A stretch of DNA of 64,000 nt from Larkinella terrae (GCF_009668025.1 NZ_WJXZ01000002.1:668467-732466); one strand, 5' to 3'; positions 33,868 through 43,327 are shown, counted from the stretch's first letter. Notes: generated by a model not told the origin, from the sequence alone. Numbers and translations are program-made.

Positions 33868-35346
33868 TTAGGGCAGTGCTTTTTCAAACCGCTCATACAC
33901 CTGCCGGTAACGCCGGTGGCACTCGGCATCGGGTTCGAAGGTCCGGCCAAAACCAACGTGGCGCGTTGCTTCAACCAGCGACGAAACCTGCCCAGCCGCT
34001 TTCATAGCTAATAGAATGGCACCGATCGCTCCGCTTTCGTTGCTCTCGTTGAGCCGGACCGGAACACCAAAAATGTCGGCCATCATCTGCACCCAAAACT
34101 CGGATTGGGCAAAACCGCCGTTGGCGTGAATAACCTTCGTCGGGCCGGTATGCCGCGATAAAATGCGTTCGATGCGGAGTAAATTGAACAGGACGCCTTC
34201 CAGGGCGGCCCGGACAAAATGCGCCCGGCCGTGTTGCCAGTCAACGTTCAGGTACGACCCGCGAACGCTGGCATCCCAGAGGGGCGCCCGCTCGCCCTGC
34301 AAATACGGCAAAAACAGCAGATCGTCGGAACCGGGAGCGACGGTAGCGGCTTCGGCGAGCACGGCGGAAGTTTCGGATTGCGTTAGTTTTTCCGACACCC
34401 ACTGCAGGACGTTGGCGCCGTTGTTGGTGGGTCCGCCCACGACGTAATAATTTTTATCGGTCGGATCACTTACGTTCAGAATGTAGCTGAATAAACGACC
34501 TTTTTCGTCCCGCAGAGGCCGTTGCGATGTTCGGCGAATGGCCCCGCTCGTTCCGATCGTGATCGTTGTAATGCCCGCTTCGATGGCTCCGGCGCCCAGA
34601 TTGGCCAGACAACCATCCGACGCGCCAATGTAGAGTTTGGCATTCGCCAGCCCGTTGGTGATTGCATCGGGTAAATCCGGATTGCTTAACGTTCCGGCGT
34701 ACGTAGTTGGAACCGGTTCCGACAATTGTTCGATCCGTACACCGGCAAATTCGAGCGCGGGCGCATACCATTTCTTTCCCGAACTGTCGAAAAGACCGGT
34801 GGCGGTGGCAATCGAATAATCGATCTGATACTTTCCGGTCAGCTTGTGCCAGATGTATTCTTTGATCGAAATCCAGCCGGTGGCCCGGCGCAGAAACCGC
34901 AGGTTCGTTTCCCGAAACCAGGCGAGTTTGCAGAGCGGAATCATCGGGTGCAGGGGCGTACCGGTTTTTTGGTAAATGTCCTTGCCCAGATCGGCCTGGT
35001 CGCTTCGCAGCGATGCCGCCTGTTGTTCGGCCCGGTTATCCGACCACAAAATGGCGTTGGTGAGCGGTTTCCCGGTCGTGTCGACCGCCAGAATGCTGTG
35101 CATGGCCGAGCTGATGCCAACGGCCTCAATCTGCCCGTTTTCCTGAGCAACTTCCCGGCAAACCTCTTCCAGGACATTGACTAAATGCATCCAGACATCG
35201 TCCGGGGCCTGTTCGGCGTATCCCGGTTGGGGATGAAGGGTTGTCAAGGGAGCCGACGCCTGAGCGACAATCTGCCCGGTTTCCGGTTGAAAGGCGAGAA
35301 CTTTAACGTTGGTTGTGCCGATATCGACGCCGAGAATGCAATTCAT
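33868..35346 (-). CDS. gntK: FGGY carbohydrate kinase, gluconokinase-like
   Basis: 492 residues. The FGGY fold is clear: CILGVDIGTTNVKVLAFQ, AVGISSAMHSILAVD, AILWSDNRAEQQAA, TGTPLHPMIPLCKLAWFRE, YSIATATGLFDSSGKKWY, and the C-terminal VIHANGGFAQSEFWVQMMADIFGVPV. The PLHPMIPL region and the SAMHS motif match FGGY gluconokinases better than xylulokinases, but the two are hard to separate by eye. The enzyme would phosphorylate gluconate, feeding sugar-acid catabolism. It is divergent from the cytochrome/VCBS gene. Confidence 0.75.
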   Translation of the reverse strand: MNCILGVDIGTTNVKVLAFQPETGQIVAQASAPLTTLHPQPGYAEQAPDDVWMHLVNVLEEVCREVAQENGQIEAVGISSAMHSILAVDTTGKPLTNAILWSDNRAEQQAASLRSDQADLGKDIYQKTGTPLHPMIPLCKLAWFRETNLRFLRRATGWISIKEYIWHKLTGKYQIDYSIATATGLFDSSGKKWYAPALEFAGVRIEQLSEPVPTTYAGTLSNPDLPDAITNGLANAKLYIGASDGCLANLGAGAIEAGITTITIGTSGAIRRTSQRPLRDEKGRLFSYILNVSDPTDKNYYVVGGPTNNGANVLQWVSEKLTQSETSAVLAEAATVAPGSDDLLFLPYLQGERAPLWDASVRGSYLNVDWQHGRAHFVRAALEGVLFNLLRIERILSRHTGPTKVIHANGGFAQSEFWVQMMADIFGVPVRLNESNESGAIGAILLAMKAAGQVSSLVEATRHVGFGRTFEPDAECHRRYRQVYERFEKALP

Positions 35347-35433
35347 GGGAATAAGGTACAGCTAGTGCCGTGCAAAGAAAGAGGAAAAAGTGATATTGCG
35401 TCTGTAAAAGCTCGAACGGACTGACCTCGATTT

Positions 35434-35464
35434 TTGAAAAACAGGCGGTTTTGTGATAAATTTG
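35434..35464 (+). promoter_or_regulatory. Promoter of the cytochrome-VCBS gene
   Basis: A TTG at 35434-35436 and TAAATTTG at 35457-35464 are spaced by 20 bp, a full Bacteroidetes-type promoter. The start codon lies 20 bp downstream of the -7 box. Confidence 0.75.
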
Positions 35465-35483
35465 TTGTGCCTTTTATTATAAT

Positions 35484-37049
35484 ATGTCTTTTAATAGATC
35501 AATTTCAGCGGTCGTTTTTTTCTTTTTTGTCGGCTTTTTACTGGCCTGCCAGCAGAAGTCCGCAACCCCAACGGAACCGTCCGGCCTGAGCGGTCAGGAA
35601 CTTGCCCAAACCTATTGCAAAACGTGCCACGCTTTTCCTGCACCGGATTTGTTGGAAAAACGCATCTGGAAACAGAAGGTTTTGCCGCAAATGGCGCTGC
35701 GAATGGGCTTTTCGGCCGATTCGCTCTCGCCTTTCCGGCAAATGAGCAATCCGGACGAAATTCAGCGGGTTTTGGCCTCCGGCACTTTTTTGAATACGCC
35801 GATGCTGCATCCCGATGACTGGGAAAAAATCTCGGATTATTACCTCAAAAATGCTCCGGATAAACCGTTGCCTCAAGCGCCCAAGCCGCCGGTTTCGTAC
35901 GATTTACCGCTTTTTCGCGTCCGTAAACCGGCCCAGGCGGTCGATAATCTGGTGACTTTCCTGAAGTACGAGCCGGTGAGTCGGCGAATTGCGGCAGGCA
36001 GCCGGCGCGGTCAGTTGTTTTTTCTGAACAACGAACTGCAAAAAGTGGATTCGGTGGTGACCTTCAGTGCGCCTTCGAGTCTGCGAACCCGAAAAGACGG
36101 CAGCCTTGACGTGCTGACGATGGGGACGATGGATCCGAACGATCTGGCAAACGGCGAACTGCTGCATATTGACCGGAATCCGGCGACGAAAAAGATTGAA
36201 CGCTCCGCCTTGCTGAAACGGCTGCAGCGTCCGGTCGAAGCGACGTATGCCGACCTGAATGGCGACGGAAAAGAGGATATTCTGGTGTGTCAGTTTGGGT
36301 TTTACGCCGGGCAGTTGACCTGGTTTGAAAACGCGGGCTCAACCTACATCGAACACATTCTGGAACCCGTGCCGGGGGCCATTCATACCGTGGTGACCGA
36401 TATGAACGGCGATGGCCGGGTCGACATTGTGGTCTTATTGTCGCAAAGCGACGAGCAGGTGGCCATTTTCAACAACGAAGCCGGGGGGCGTTTCTGGAAA
36501 AAAACCGTCCTGCGGTTTCCACCGGTTTTCGGCTCCAGCTACCTGGATGTCGTTGATTTTGACAAAGATGGCGATATGGATCTGCTCTACACCAACGGCG
36601 ACAATGCCGATTACTCCAACTCCCTGAAGAAGTACCACGGCATCCGGCTTTTCCGGAATGACGGTAATTTCAGGTTCCGGCAGCAGTGGTTTTATCCCAT
36701 GCACGGCGCAACGAAAGCGCTGGCCCGCGACTTCGACGGCGACGGCGATCTGGACGTAGCGGGCATTGCCTTCTATCCGGATTTTTCCAGCAAACGGGCC
36801 GAGAATTTTGTGTATCTGGAAAACCGCGGCAACAATCGGTTCCGCCCTAAATCATTTCCGGAAGCAGATCTGGGGGCCTGGCTGACCATGGATGCCGCCG
36901 ATGTGGATCAGGACGGGGACGAGGATATTCTGCTGGGTTCGTTCGTATTCCGGGTAACGCCCACGCCGAAGGAACTGATCGAGCGCTGGCGAAAGTCGAA
37001 AGCGGGCATCATTTTGCTGGAAAACCGGACGAAAACCGCTAAGCCCTGA
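35484..37049 (+). CDS. Lipoprotein with cytochrome c site and VCBS/FG-GAP repeats
   Basis: 521 residues. The lipobox LLAC puts lipidation at Cys22. A single haem c site C45-K-T-C-H49 follows, with a possible Met ligand in QMALRMGF. From ~residue 140 on, VCBS/FG-GAP units are seen (for example DLNGDGKEDILVCQFG, DMNGDGRVDIVVL, DFDKDGDMDLLYTNGD, DFDGDGDLDVAGI, DVDQDGDEDILLGSF), each with a Ca-binding Dx(D/N)xDGxxD loop. It is likely anchored to a membrane facing the periplasm or cell surface. The architecture suggests a redox role or sugar-oxidation partner; the exact function is unknown. Confidence 0.88.
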   Translation: MSFNRSISAVVFFFFVGFLLACQQKSATPTEPSGLSGQELAQTYCKTCHAFPAPDLLEKRIWKQKVLPQMALRMGFSADSLSPFRQMSNPDEIQRVLASGTFLNTPMLHPDDWEKISDYYLKNAPDKPLPQAPKPPVSYDLPLFRVRKPAQAVDNLVTFLKYEPVSRRIAAGSRRGQLFFLNNELQKVDSVVTFSAPSSLRTRKDGSLDVLTMGTMDPNDLANGELLHIDRNPATKKIERSALLKRLQRPVEATYADLNGDGKEDILVCQFGFYAGQLTWFENAGSTYIEHILEPVPGAIHTVVTDMNGDGRVDIVVLLSQSDEQVAIFNNEAGGRFWKKTVLRFPPVFGSSYLDVVDFDKDGDMDLLYTNGDNADYSNSLKKYHGIRLFRNDGNFRFRQQWFYPMHGATKALARDFDGDGDLDVAGIAFYPDFSSKRAENFVYLENRGNNRFRPKSFPEADLGAWLTMDAADVDQDGDEDILLGSFVFRVTPTPKELIERWRKSKAGIILLENRTKTAKP

Positions 37050-37082
37050 GTCGGCCTTCTTCGCGACTAATCACCAACTAAA

Positions 37083-37110
37083 AAGGGATTTCACGCGCGT
37101 GAAATCCCTT
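37083..37110 (-). terminator. 28-bp perfect palindrome, terminator on minus
   Basis: AAGGGATTTCACG-CG-CGTGAAATCCCTT is perfectly self-complementary. On minus it is followed by TTTTT, which suits termination of the lipoprotein transcript; on plus it follows the VCBS gene but lacks a T-run. Confidence 0.75.
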
Positions 37111-37133
37111 CCGAAAACCGGTTCGTTATCTGC

Positions 37134-37712
37134 TTACCACGAAATTGCCTTGAGTCGTACGCCCTGCGGATTTTCCGCGTCCGATAATTTGACAGCGGTT
37201 TTTCCACTTTCCACCTGGTAGTTCATGGTTTCCTGCTTGAGTTCATCCTTGCGGGCATCGCGGTTGATGTTACTCTTGGGCGCACAGGAATAGAAACCGC
37301 GGTAATTTCCGCTGGTGGGCGTAATCACAAACGAATGGTTGGCTTCGTTTACCTTCACGGTTCCTTTGAAAAACGTGTAGGCTTCCGTCCGGCAATTGTA
37401 GCTGGTGGTCGAATTAATCACGTATTCTTCGTAGGTGCCGTTGGCGTGAAATTCGAAGACCAGCGCCTGTTCATAAGCATTGCCGGTGTATTTGCCGGTA
37501 TAATCCCAGAAATTTGTTGGCGAAAAAATACCGTAGGACCACTTCCCGACTAATTCGGCCGGGATGGTAGCTCCGGGCTTCGGATTGGGAGCGGACCCGT
37601 CGCCCGATGAATTTTCCGTGAGATCGACGTTTTCCGTTCCCCCTTTTTTGCAGGCCGCCGAAAGCAGCGCCAGCCCCAGCAGCGCCATAAAAACCATTCT
37701 CATCTTGTTCAA
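37134..37712 (-). CDS. Putative lipoprotein, unknown function
   Basis: 192 residues. The N-terminus MRMVFMALLGLALLSAACKKGG is a lipoprotein signal with Cys about residue 21. The mature part contains GKWSYGIFSPTNFWDYTGK and EFHANGTYEEYVINS, resembling lipocalin-like secreted proteins of Bacteroidetes. No enzyme motif was recognised. Confidence 0.75.
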   Translation of the reverse strand: MNKMRMVFMALLGLALLSAACKKGGTENVDLTENSSGDGSAPNPKPGATIPAELVGKWSYGIFSPTNFWDYTGKYTGNAYEQALVFEFHANGTYEEYVINSTTSYNCRTEAYTFFKGTVKVNEANHSFVITPTSGNYRGFYSCAPKSNINRDARKDELKQETMNYQVESGKTAVKLSDAENPQGVRLKAISW

Positions 37713-38016
37713 TCGTTTTTGTTGTTGTTATTCTGATGTTCAGAACGGATGCAAAGCAAGGCAAGGGCACGGCGACAGCCTAAAGCCGTTCGTACCAAAA
37801 GGCAAAACCGGTACCTGAATTGCTGAAAACCGGAACTGAGCTGTTGAGCGGCAGTAAGTAACTTTGGGGCGTTTGTTTCTTTGTTTAAACAGCTTTGAAA
37901 AAATAGGAGCTGTTTCGCAGAGTTGAGCGGAGCAAAAGGAGTTAAGCGAAGTTATTTTTTCTCTGCTTAACTCCTTTTGCTCCGCTCAACTCTGCGAAAC
38001 AGAAATTTACAGACAC
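37713..38016. other. Divergent gap holding a 38-bp-stem hairpin
   Basis: This 304-bp gap separates the lipoprotein (minus) from the FAD oxidoreductase (plus). The region 37713-37909 has no recognised motif; the remainder is the long hairpin listed next. Confidence 0.4.
37910..38002. repeat. Giant hairpin with 38-bp perfect stem
   Basis: The arms 37910-37947 and 37965-38002 are exact reverse complements over 38 bp, around a 17-nt loop containing TTATTTTTT. The right arm ends 14 bp before the ATG of the FAD oxidoreductase, so a transcript starting upstream would carry the hairpin in its 5' leader. A 22-base part recurs as a single arm at 27649-27670. Confidence 0.9.
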
Positions 38017-40014
38017 ATGCGATATCTCCTTCTCACACTCAACCTCGTTCTTTTCACTTCCGCCATTGCCCAGCAACAGGTTGATGTCTGCGTCTACGGC
38101 GGAACATCCGGTGGGGTTATTGCGGCTTATACGGCCCGGAAAGCGGGTAAAACCGTCCTTCTGATCGAACCCGGCAAACACCTGGGCGGCATGACTTCCG
38201 GCGGCCTGGGCCTGACCGACATTGGCAATAAATACGCGATTACGGGCATTTCCCGCGCTTATTACCGGCGAATTGGGCAGCATTACGGCAAGTTTGAACA
38301 GTGGATTTTTGAGCCGCACGTTGCTGAAAAGTTGTTCAGGGAGTACGTCCGGCGCGGCAAGGTCGACGTACTGTTTTCGCACCGGCTGGTCAGCGTGAAG
38401 AAAACCGGCGGCACGATTCAGGAAATCGGGCTGGAAGATGCCGAAAAACCGTCGTCCAAACGCACGGTCCGGGCGAAGATGTTCATTGATTGTTCGTACG
38501 AAGGCGATCTGATGGCAAAAGCCGGTGTGTCCTACACGGTTGGGCGGGAGGATAATTCGAAATACAACGAAACCATCAGCGGAGTGCAATTGATGACCGG
38601 CCACCAACTTCCTGACGGCATCGATCCGTATAAAACGCCCGGGAACCCCGAATCTGGCTTGCTCTGGGGCGTCAGCCCGGCAAAACTGGAACCCAACGGA
38701 ACGGGTGATACCAAAGTACAGGCGTATAATTACCGCATTTGTCTGTCGTCCGACCCGGCCAATCAGGTGCCGATTACGCGCCCGGCGGGTTACGATTCCA
38801 CCAACTACGAACTGCTCGTCCGGCTGATCAATGCGCAACCGCAGAAACGCACGCTCAACGACTATTTCATCTGGAGCGGCATGCCCAACAAAAAAACCGA
38901 CATTAACAACCGGAACGGTTTTTCGACCGATATGATCGGCATGAATTACGAATATCCCGATGGAAGCTACGACAAGCGGGCGCAGATCATTCGCCAGCAC
39001 GAGCTCTATACCAAGGGCTTACTCTATTTCTTCGGTCACGACGCACGGGTGCCGCAGGAGCTTCGCGACCAAATGCTGAAGTGGGGTTACCCCAAAGACG
39101 AGTACACGGATACCGGCAACTGGTCACCGCAACTCTACATTCGGGAAGCGCGCCGGATGGTTGGGGCGTATGTAATGACGCAGGCCAATTGCCAGGGCAG
39201 GGAAGTGGTGACAGACGGCGTCGGGATGGCGGCTTACACGATGGATTCGCATAATATTCAGCGGATTGTGATTGAAAAAGACGGAAAGAAAATGGCGAAA
39301 AACGAAGGCAATGTGGAGGTCGGCGGTTTTGGGCCATATCCGATTTCGTACCGCGCCCTGATTCCCAAAGAAACCGAATGTCAGAACCTGCTGGTGCCGG
39401 TTTGCCTGTCGGCTACCCACATCGCTTACGGTTCGATTCGGATGGAACCGGTTTTTATGGTGCTGGGCCAATCGACCGCCCTGGCGGCCGTGATGGCGAT
39501 TGATGCCAAAACCAGTGTGCAAAAAATAGACGTGACCAGACTCCAGCGCGAACTCAAAACCAATCCGCTGGGCGACGGCAGTACGCCCGAAATTCTGGTC
39601 GATAACGACGACAAATTGCGGGTGACTACCACCGGTTCGTGGCGGCTGGAGGACAAAAGCAAAGGCGGTTACGGGCCGTCGTATCTGGTCAATGAAGGCC
39701 AGGGCGGAGAAGCCGCGTCGGTGCGGTTTACGCCCGACGTTGCCAAAGCCGGGAAATACCGGATTTACACGTATTTTCCGCGTCTAGCCAAAAGCGCTTC
39801 CGAACTGGGCATTACGGTTTCAAACGGAACTGCAAAAAAAGTAATTCCGATTAAACCCGCTGATATTGTGGTCGTTGGGCAAACGTCGGGCGAATGGGTT
39901 GCGCTGGGTGAATACGATTTGCCCAAAGGCAAAACCGCTTCCGTCGAGATCGCGGTCAGGCAAACCGACGGGCCGGTCGTAGCCGATGCGGTTTTGTTCG
40001 TTCCTGCATTTTAA
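38017..40014 (+). CDS. Secreted FAD-dependent oxidoreductase with golvesin-like C-terminal domain
   Basis: 665 residues with a signal peptide (MRYLLLTLNLVLFTSAIAQ). The dinucleotide-binding motif is VCVYGGTSGGVIAAYTARKAG followed by VLLIEPGKHLGGMTSGGLG, characteristic of the FAD_oxidored family. After ~residue 520, a beta-rich domain similar to the golvesin C-terminal/xanthan-lyase-associated domain follows (WRLEDKSKGGYGPSYLVNEG ... YRIYTYFPRL). It probably acts in the periplasm on sugars or related compounds; the substrate is unknown. Confidence 0.87.
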   Translation: MRYLLLTLNLVLFTSAIAQQQVDVCVYGGTSGGVIAAYTARKAGKTVLLIEPGKHLGGMTSGGLGLTDIGNKYAITGISRAYYRRIGQHYGKFEQWIFEPHVAEKLFREYVRRGKVDVLFSHRLVSVKKTGGTIQEIGLEDAEKPSSKRTVRAKMFIDCSYEGDLMAKAGVSYTVGREDNSKYNETISGVQLMTGHQLPDGIDPYKTPGNPESGLLWGVSPAKLEPNGTGDTKVQAYNYRICLSSDPANQVPITRPAGYDSTNYELLVRLINAQPQKRTLNDYFIWSGMPNKKTDINNRNGFSTDMIGMNYEYPDGSYDKRAQIIRQHELYTKGLLYFFGHDARVPQELRDQMLKWGYPKDEYTDTGNWSPQLYIREARRMVGAYVMTQANCQGREVVTDGVGMAAYTMDSHNIQRIVIEKDGKKMAKNEGNVEVGGFGPYPISYRALIPKETECQNLLVPVCLSATHIAYGSIRMEPVFMVLGQSTALAAVMAIDAKTSVQKIDVTRLQRELKTNPLGDGSTPEILVDNDDKLRVTTTGSWRLEDKSKGGYGPSYLVNEGQGGEAASVRFTPDVAKAGKYRIYTYFPRLAKSASELGITVSNGTAKKVIPIKPADIVVVGQTSGEWVALGEYDLPKGKTASVEIAVRQTDGPVVADAVLFVPAF

Positions 40015-40036
40015 CCGTTTTGCCTAACGCCAGTTT

Positions 40037-41023
40037 CTACCGATTCAACTGGCTGGGCAGCACGCCGTATTTTTTCTTGAAAGCCGCCGTGAAATGGTGC
40101 GGATTCTGGTAGCCAATGGCATCAGCGACTTCACCCACGGCTTTTTTGCCCTCGCACAGCAACCGCCGGGCTTCCGCCATGCGCAGGTCGTGCCAGTAAC
40201 CAAACAGCGTGGTACCGTACACTTCCTTGAAACCGCGTTTGAGTTTGTAATCGTTCAGACCTACTTGGTGGGCAATCGAAAGGAGGGAACCGGGGGCCTG
40301 CAAATCGCCTTCCAGCAGGGCTTTGGCGGCTTCCAGCCGTTCGTGATCGCCCGTTTTCAGGCAGGTATCCCGCTCCGTGGGAACGTCGGTATTGAACTGC
40401 TCGAGTTGGAGCATGAACAATTCCAGCACTTTGGCTTCCAGAAAAAGCCGCTTCATCAGCCCGGTTTTCCGGCAGTCCATGATGTCCCGAATCAGAGCGT
40501 TCATCGCGGGCGTAATTGGCCGGTTATGCCGACTCAGCAGCGCGATTTCCCGCCGGGCCATCTGTTCGGCCATTCCCCGCATTAATTTCTCGTTACCGGC
40601 AATGAAACGATTAACATACGATTCGGAGAAATTAACTTCAAATAGTTGATTTTCAGTAGAGTCGATCTCGAACCGTCCTTCAAAACCGGGCGTATAAATC
40701 AGGTTGTGCTGTTGGTGGTTGTAGGTATGACCGCCCACCGAAGAACCCGTCAGTTGGGATCGGAAACTCCCGTGAAGACTAAAATGCATTTCCAGAACCG
40801 GCGTATCCATTTCCACCCTGATCCGCACCGGCTGATTCAGCGCAACCATTCCGTACGATAAATGAATGCCATCAAACCAGATTTGCGTTCGGCTGAAATT
40901 ACCAAGCCGGTGATCCAGCTGAACATGACTCTCGCCGATGCCATTTTCGGCCGCAAATTCGGGGGGTAAATGCAATTCCAAAAGCACTTCCTGCACGTCG
41001 TCATCAGTCAGCCGCATCTGCAT
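40037..41023 (-). CDS. AraC family transcriptional regulator (PchR-like)
   Basis: 328 residues. The C-terminal double helix-turn-helix is complete: LLSIAHQVGLNDYKLKRGFKEVYG, then VGEVADAIGYQNPHHFTAAFKKKYGVLPSQL. The N-terminal part is PchR-like, as in AraC proteins that sense ferric siderophores; this is inferred from overall resemblance and from the divergent siderophore-interacting protein gene 188 bp away. Confidence 0.88.
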   Translation of the reverse strand: MQMRLTDDDVQEVLLELHLPPEFAAENGIGESHVQLDHRLGNFSRTQIWFDGIHLSYGMVALNQPVRIRVEMDTPVLEMHFSLHGSFRSQLTGSSVGGHTYNHQQHNLIYTPGFEGRFEIDSTENQLFEVNFSESYVNRFIAGNEKLMRGMAEQMARREIALLSRHNRPITPAMNALIRDIMDCRKTGLMKRLFLEAKVLELFMLQLEQFNTDVPTERDTCLKTGDHERLEAAKALLEGDLQAPGSLLSIAHQVGLNDYKLKRGFKEVYGTTLFGYWHDLRMAEARRLLCEGKKAVGEVADAIGYQNPHHFTAAFKKKYGVLPSQLNR

Positions 41024-41211
41024 AAAAAAATCCGTTTACCGTTGATTGTCCTCCGCCTATCGTTGACGCGTTCGGTCAATCAGGGCGGATATTTGTGTGA
41101 AGATATACTTTATTTATAATAGTTCTAAATATGTGTCGTCTCCCAGGTCGGTATGAGCCCCAGTGCTCCGACAATTGAACCGAACGGGTCACTGCTTAAA
41201 TCTTCGTTTTT

Positions 41212-41925
41212 ATGCCAAAAATACCCAAAATGGTAGCGGATGCGATGGAATCCGTTTTCAAAAGCCTGATTCATTCCGTTGAAGTTCAGGAAATTGACTA
41301 TATCCATCCTAAATTCAAGAAAATCGTTTTTGCCGGTGATAATCTGAAGGGATTGAAATACCGGCCGGGCTGGGAGATCGAAATCCGGGTCAGCGACACT
41401 GACTTCCGGCATTACACACCGTCGTTTTTCGACTCCGCCGAAGGAATCTGTGCGGTTTTGATTTACCTCCATGGCCTCGGCCCCGGCAGTGATTGGGCCG
41501 ACAGCCTGCAACCGGGAAACCGGGTGAAGATGATCGGTCCGGGCCGGAAAATCGAGCTGGACACTTCCCACCAGAACTACGTATTTCTGGGTGACGAAAC
41601 CACGATCGGACTGTTTCTGGAACTACAGCGCGGGCTGGCCCCGCACCAGAAAATGAACGGCGTTATTGAGGTCGATGCCTGTCTGGGGGAACTCCCGCGC
41701 ATGGCCGGTCTGCGGCTGGATGCGGCCCAGCGAACGAAAAAACCGGGGGAAGCCCTGCTGGAATGGCTTGATATTAAGATCGATAACCTGCGCCAGTCGT
41801 TTTTTTATGTGTCGGGGCACGCCCAGACCATTCAGCAAGTCCGCCGGTATTTGAAAGAGCAGGGCGTTTCGTCCCGGCAAATCATCACGCGTCCGTACTG
41901 GGCCGATGGCAAAAGGGGACTGTAA
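41212..41925 (+). CDS. Siderophore-interacting protein (FAD-binding reductase-like)
   Basis: 237 residues. Flavin-reductase features: an N-terminal beta-barrel with RHYTPSFFDSAEG (FAD-binding RxYTxR/S-like motif) and a C-terminal NAD-like half with YVFLGDETTIGLFLELQ and FFYVSGHAQTIQQVRRYL. Such proteins release iron from ferric siderophores in the cytoplasm. A divergent AraC/PchR-like regulator suggests iron-responsive control (inference). No TonB receptor or siderophore genes are nearby. Confidence 0.85.
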   Translation: MPKIPKMVADAMESVFKSLIHSVEVQEIDYIHPKFKKIVFAGDNLKGLKYRPGWEIEIRVSDTDFRHYTPSFFDSAEGICAVLIYLHGLGPGSDWADSLQPGNRVKMIGPGRKIELDTSHQNYVFLGDETTIGLFLELQRGLAPHQKMNGVIEVDACLGELPRMAGLRLDAAQRTKKPGEALLEWLDIKIDNLRQSFFYVSGHAQTIQQVRRYLKEQGVSSRQIITRPYWADGKRGL

Positions 41926-41930
41926 TTTCA

Positions 41931-41963
41931 AAAAAAGCGCACGGCAAGGGCTGTGCGCTTTTT
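41931..41963 (+). terminator. Terminator after siderophore-interacting protein gene
   Basis: GCGCACGGC (41937-41945) pairs with GCTGTGCGC (41950-41958) over an AAGG loop, flanked by A- and T-runs on its two sides. Confidence 0.88.
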
Positions 41964-42035
41964 CGGCTATAAACACTACACGAACAATAAATCAGATTCC
42001 GTTGGGTTGCCCCGGTTTTCCGCTGCCCCGTTTCG

Positions 42036-43325
42036 TTATTCCGGCGTCAGGAAAAATTTGCCGCTGATGGAAACCTTGTGGCTGGGACAATCCTGTTCCG
42101 GATCGTCTTTCATGAGCGTACCGGAAAAAGTCCCCCGGGCTATTTTGCCCTTCACATATTCGTCAACCACCACCGAGCCGTCCATAATCTGAATGCCCCG
42201 GTCAAGATCGGCCACGCAGGCAAAGTGGGTTCGGTACGCGTAATTTCCCTGATTGTAGTAACCGGAACTGATGCCCGACTCGGTTTTCAGCGCGTTGCCG
42301 AAGGGGAATTTTCCGGCTGCATTCCCGAAAACCGCCAGGCTCAGGTAATCGTCTTCGCGATCTCCGGCTTCGATGTACCAGACCTGATTATTCGACGAAA
42401 CGAGGTTCACCCGGCTGTAGACGCGGGTCGGATTGCCGTCAAAGTTGACTTCCACGTAATTATTTCCAACGTAAATCGGATGAACGAGAATGAGTTTCTT
42501 CGGACTTTTCCGGAATGTGATTTCGGCACTGATCGTCACCCGGATGCGGTCTTTACCGGTTTTTGGAGCGACGTAGAAAATGCCCTTGGCGGATTGCGAT
42601 TTTTTGATTTCACCCGCCCCAGCCAGCGACCATTTGACGTCTTTAATGTCGCCGAATTTTTCGTCGGCCACCTTCTGAACGGCGTCATCAATAATCAGGT
42701 CTTCGTAAATTCCCAGGCTGATCGTTTCTCCGTATTGAACAAATTCGGTCTGCGTTCGCCCGCCGGAATAGACGACGAAGCTTTCCAGGTAGGCAATTTC
42801 GTAGGCGCTCCAGTCACTGAAATGAGCCATTGGCGCGCTGATTCGCTTCGTTTGGGTGTCTACGCTGACGCCCGCTACATTTTGCCAGACCTTGTTCTCG
42901 CCCTGAAACGCCACTTTAAGCATATCGACGTCGTTCGCCGTGACCATCTCATCGGTATAGGCAAAGGTCAGCGTGGCCGGTTTGGCGAACTGCAAACCGT
43001 CGGGCGAAAACCGGAAAGCGGGTCCGATGCCGTTGGGCGCCGTATTGGTAATGGGCTGAATCGTGATGTTCGTGGCTTTGCTGAGCGCTCCGGCGGGCAA
43101 AACGAGCTGCACTTTCCCGTCGGCCGTGGTGATGGTGCCGCCTTCGGGGCCGATGGTTTTGCTAACCAGACTACCCAGCGGCTGGCCAATTTCGGTCGTT
43201 GTTCCCGTACCGGTTTCCTGTTCCGGCAAACCCGGTTTTTCGGGCGTAACCTCCGGTTTGGGGTCGCAGGCCAGCAGCGAACTGATCACGGCGAGACCGG
43301 CTATGATATATTGTGTAAGTTTCAT
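42036..43325 (-). CDS. Lipoprotein with ZU5-like domain
   Basis: About 429 residues from MKLTQYIIAGLAVISSLLAC (Cys ~20 is the lipidation site); an in-frame ATG at 43364 would include the palindromic repeat. A region near residue 60-100 (IGPEGGTITTADGKVQLVLPAGAL) is like the ZU5 domain, followed by IQPITNTAPNGIGPAFRFSPDGLQF. The remainder is beta-rich with no catalytic motif seen. Surface attachment or scaffolding is possible. A 426-residue open frame on the opposite strand is an artefact and is not listed. Confidence 0.8.
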   Translation of the reverse strand: MKLTQYIIAGLAVISSLLACDPKPEVTPEKPGLPEQETGTGTTTEIGQPLGSLVSKTIGPEGGTITTADGKVQLVLPAGALSKATNITIQPITNTAPNGIGPAFRFSPDGLQFAKPATLTFAYTDEMVTANDVDMLKVAFQGENKVWQNVAGVSVDTQTKRISAPMAHFSDWSAYEIAYLESFVVYSGGRTQTEFVQYGETISLGIYEDLIIDDAVQKVADEKFGDIKDVKWSLAGAGEIKKSQSAKGIFYVAPKTGKDRIRVTISAEITFRKSPKKLILVHPIYVGNNYVEVNFDGNPTRVYSRVNLVSSNNQVWYIEAGDREDDYLSLAVFGNAAGKFPFGNALKTESGISSGYYNQGNYAYRTHFACVADLDRGIQIMDGSVVVDEYVKGKIARGTFSGTLMKDDPEQDCPSHKVSISGKFFLTPE

Positions 43326-43327
43326 GG

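Noticed and set aside
37942..39000. 352-residue open frame on minus opposite the FAD oxidoreductase
   Set aside because: The plus strand holds a clear FAD-binding protein with signal peptide; the minus frame also runs into the hairpin repeat.
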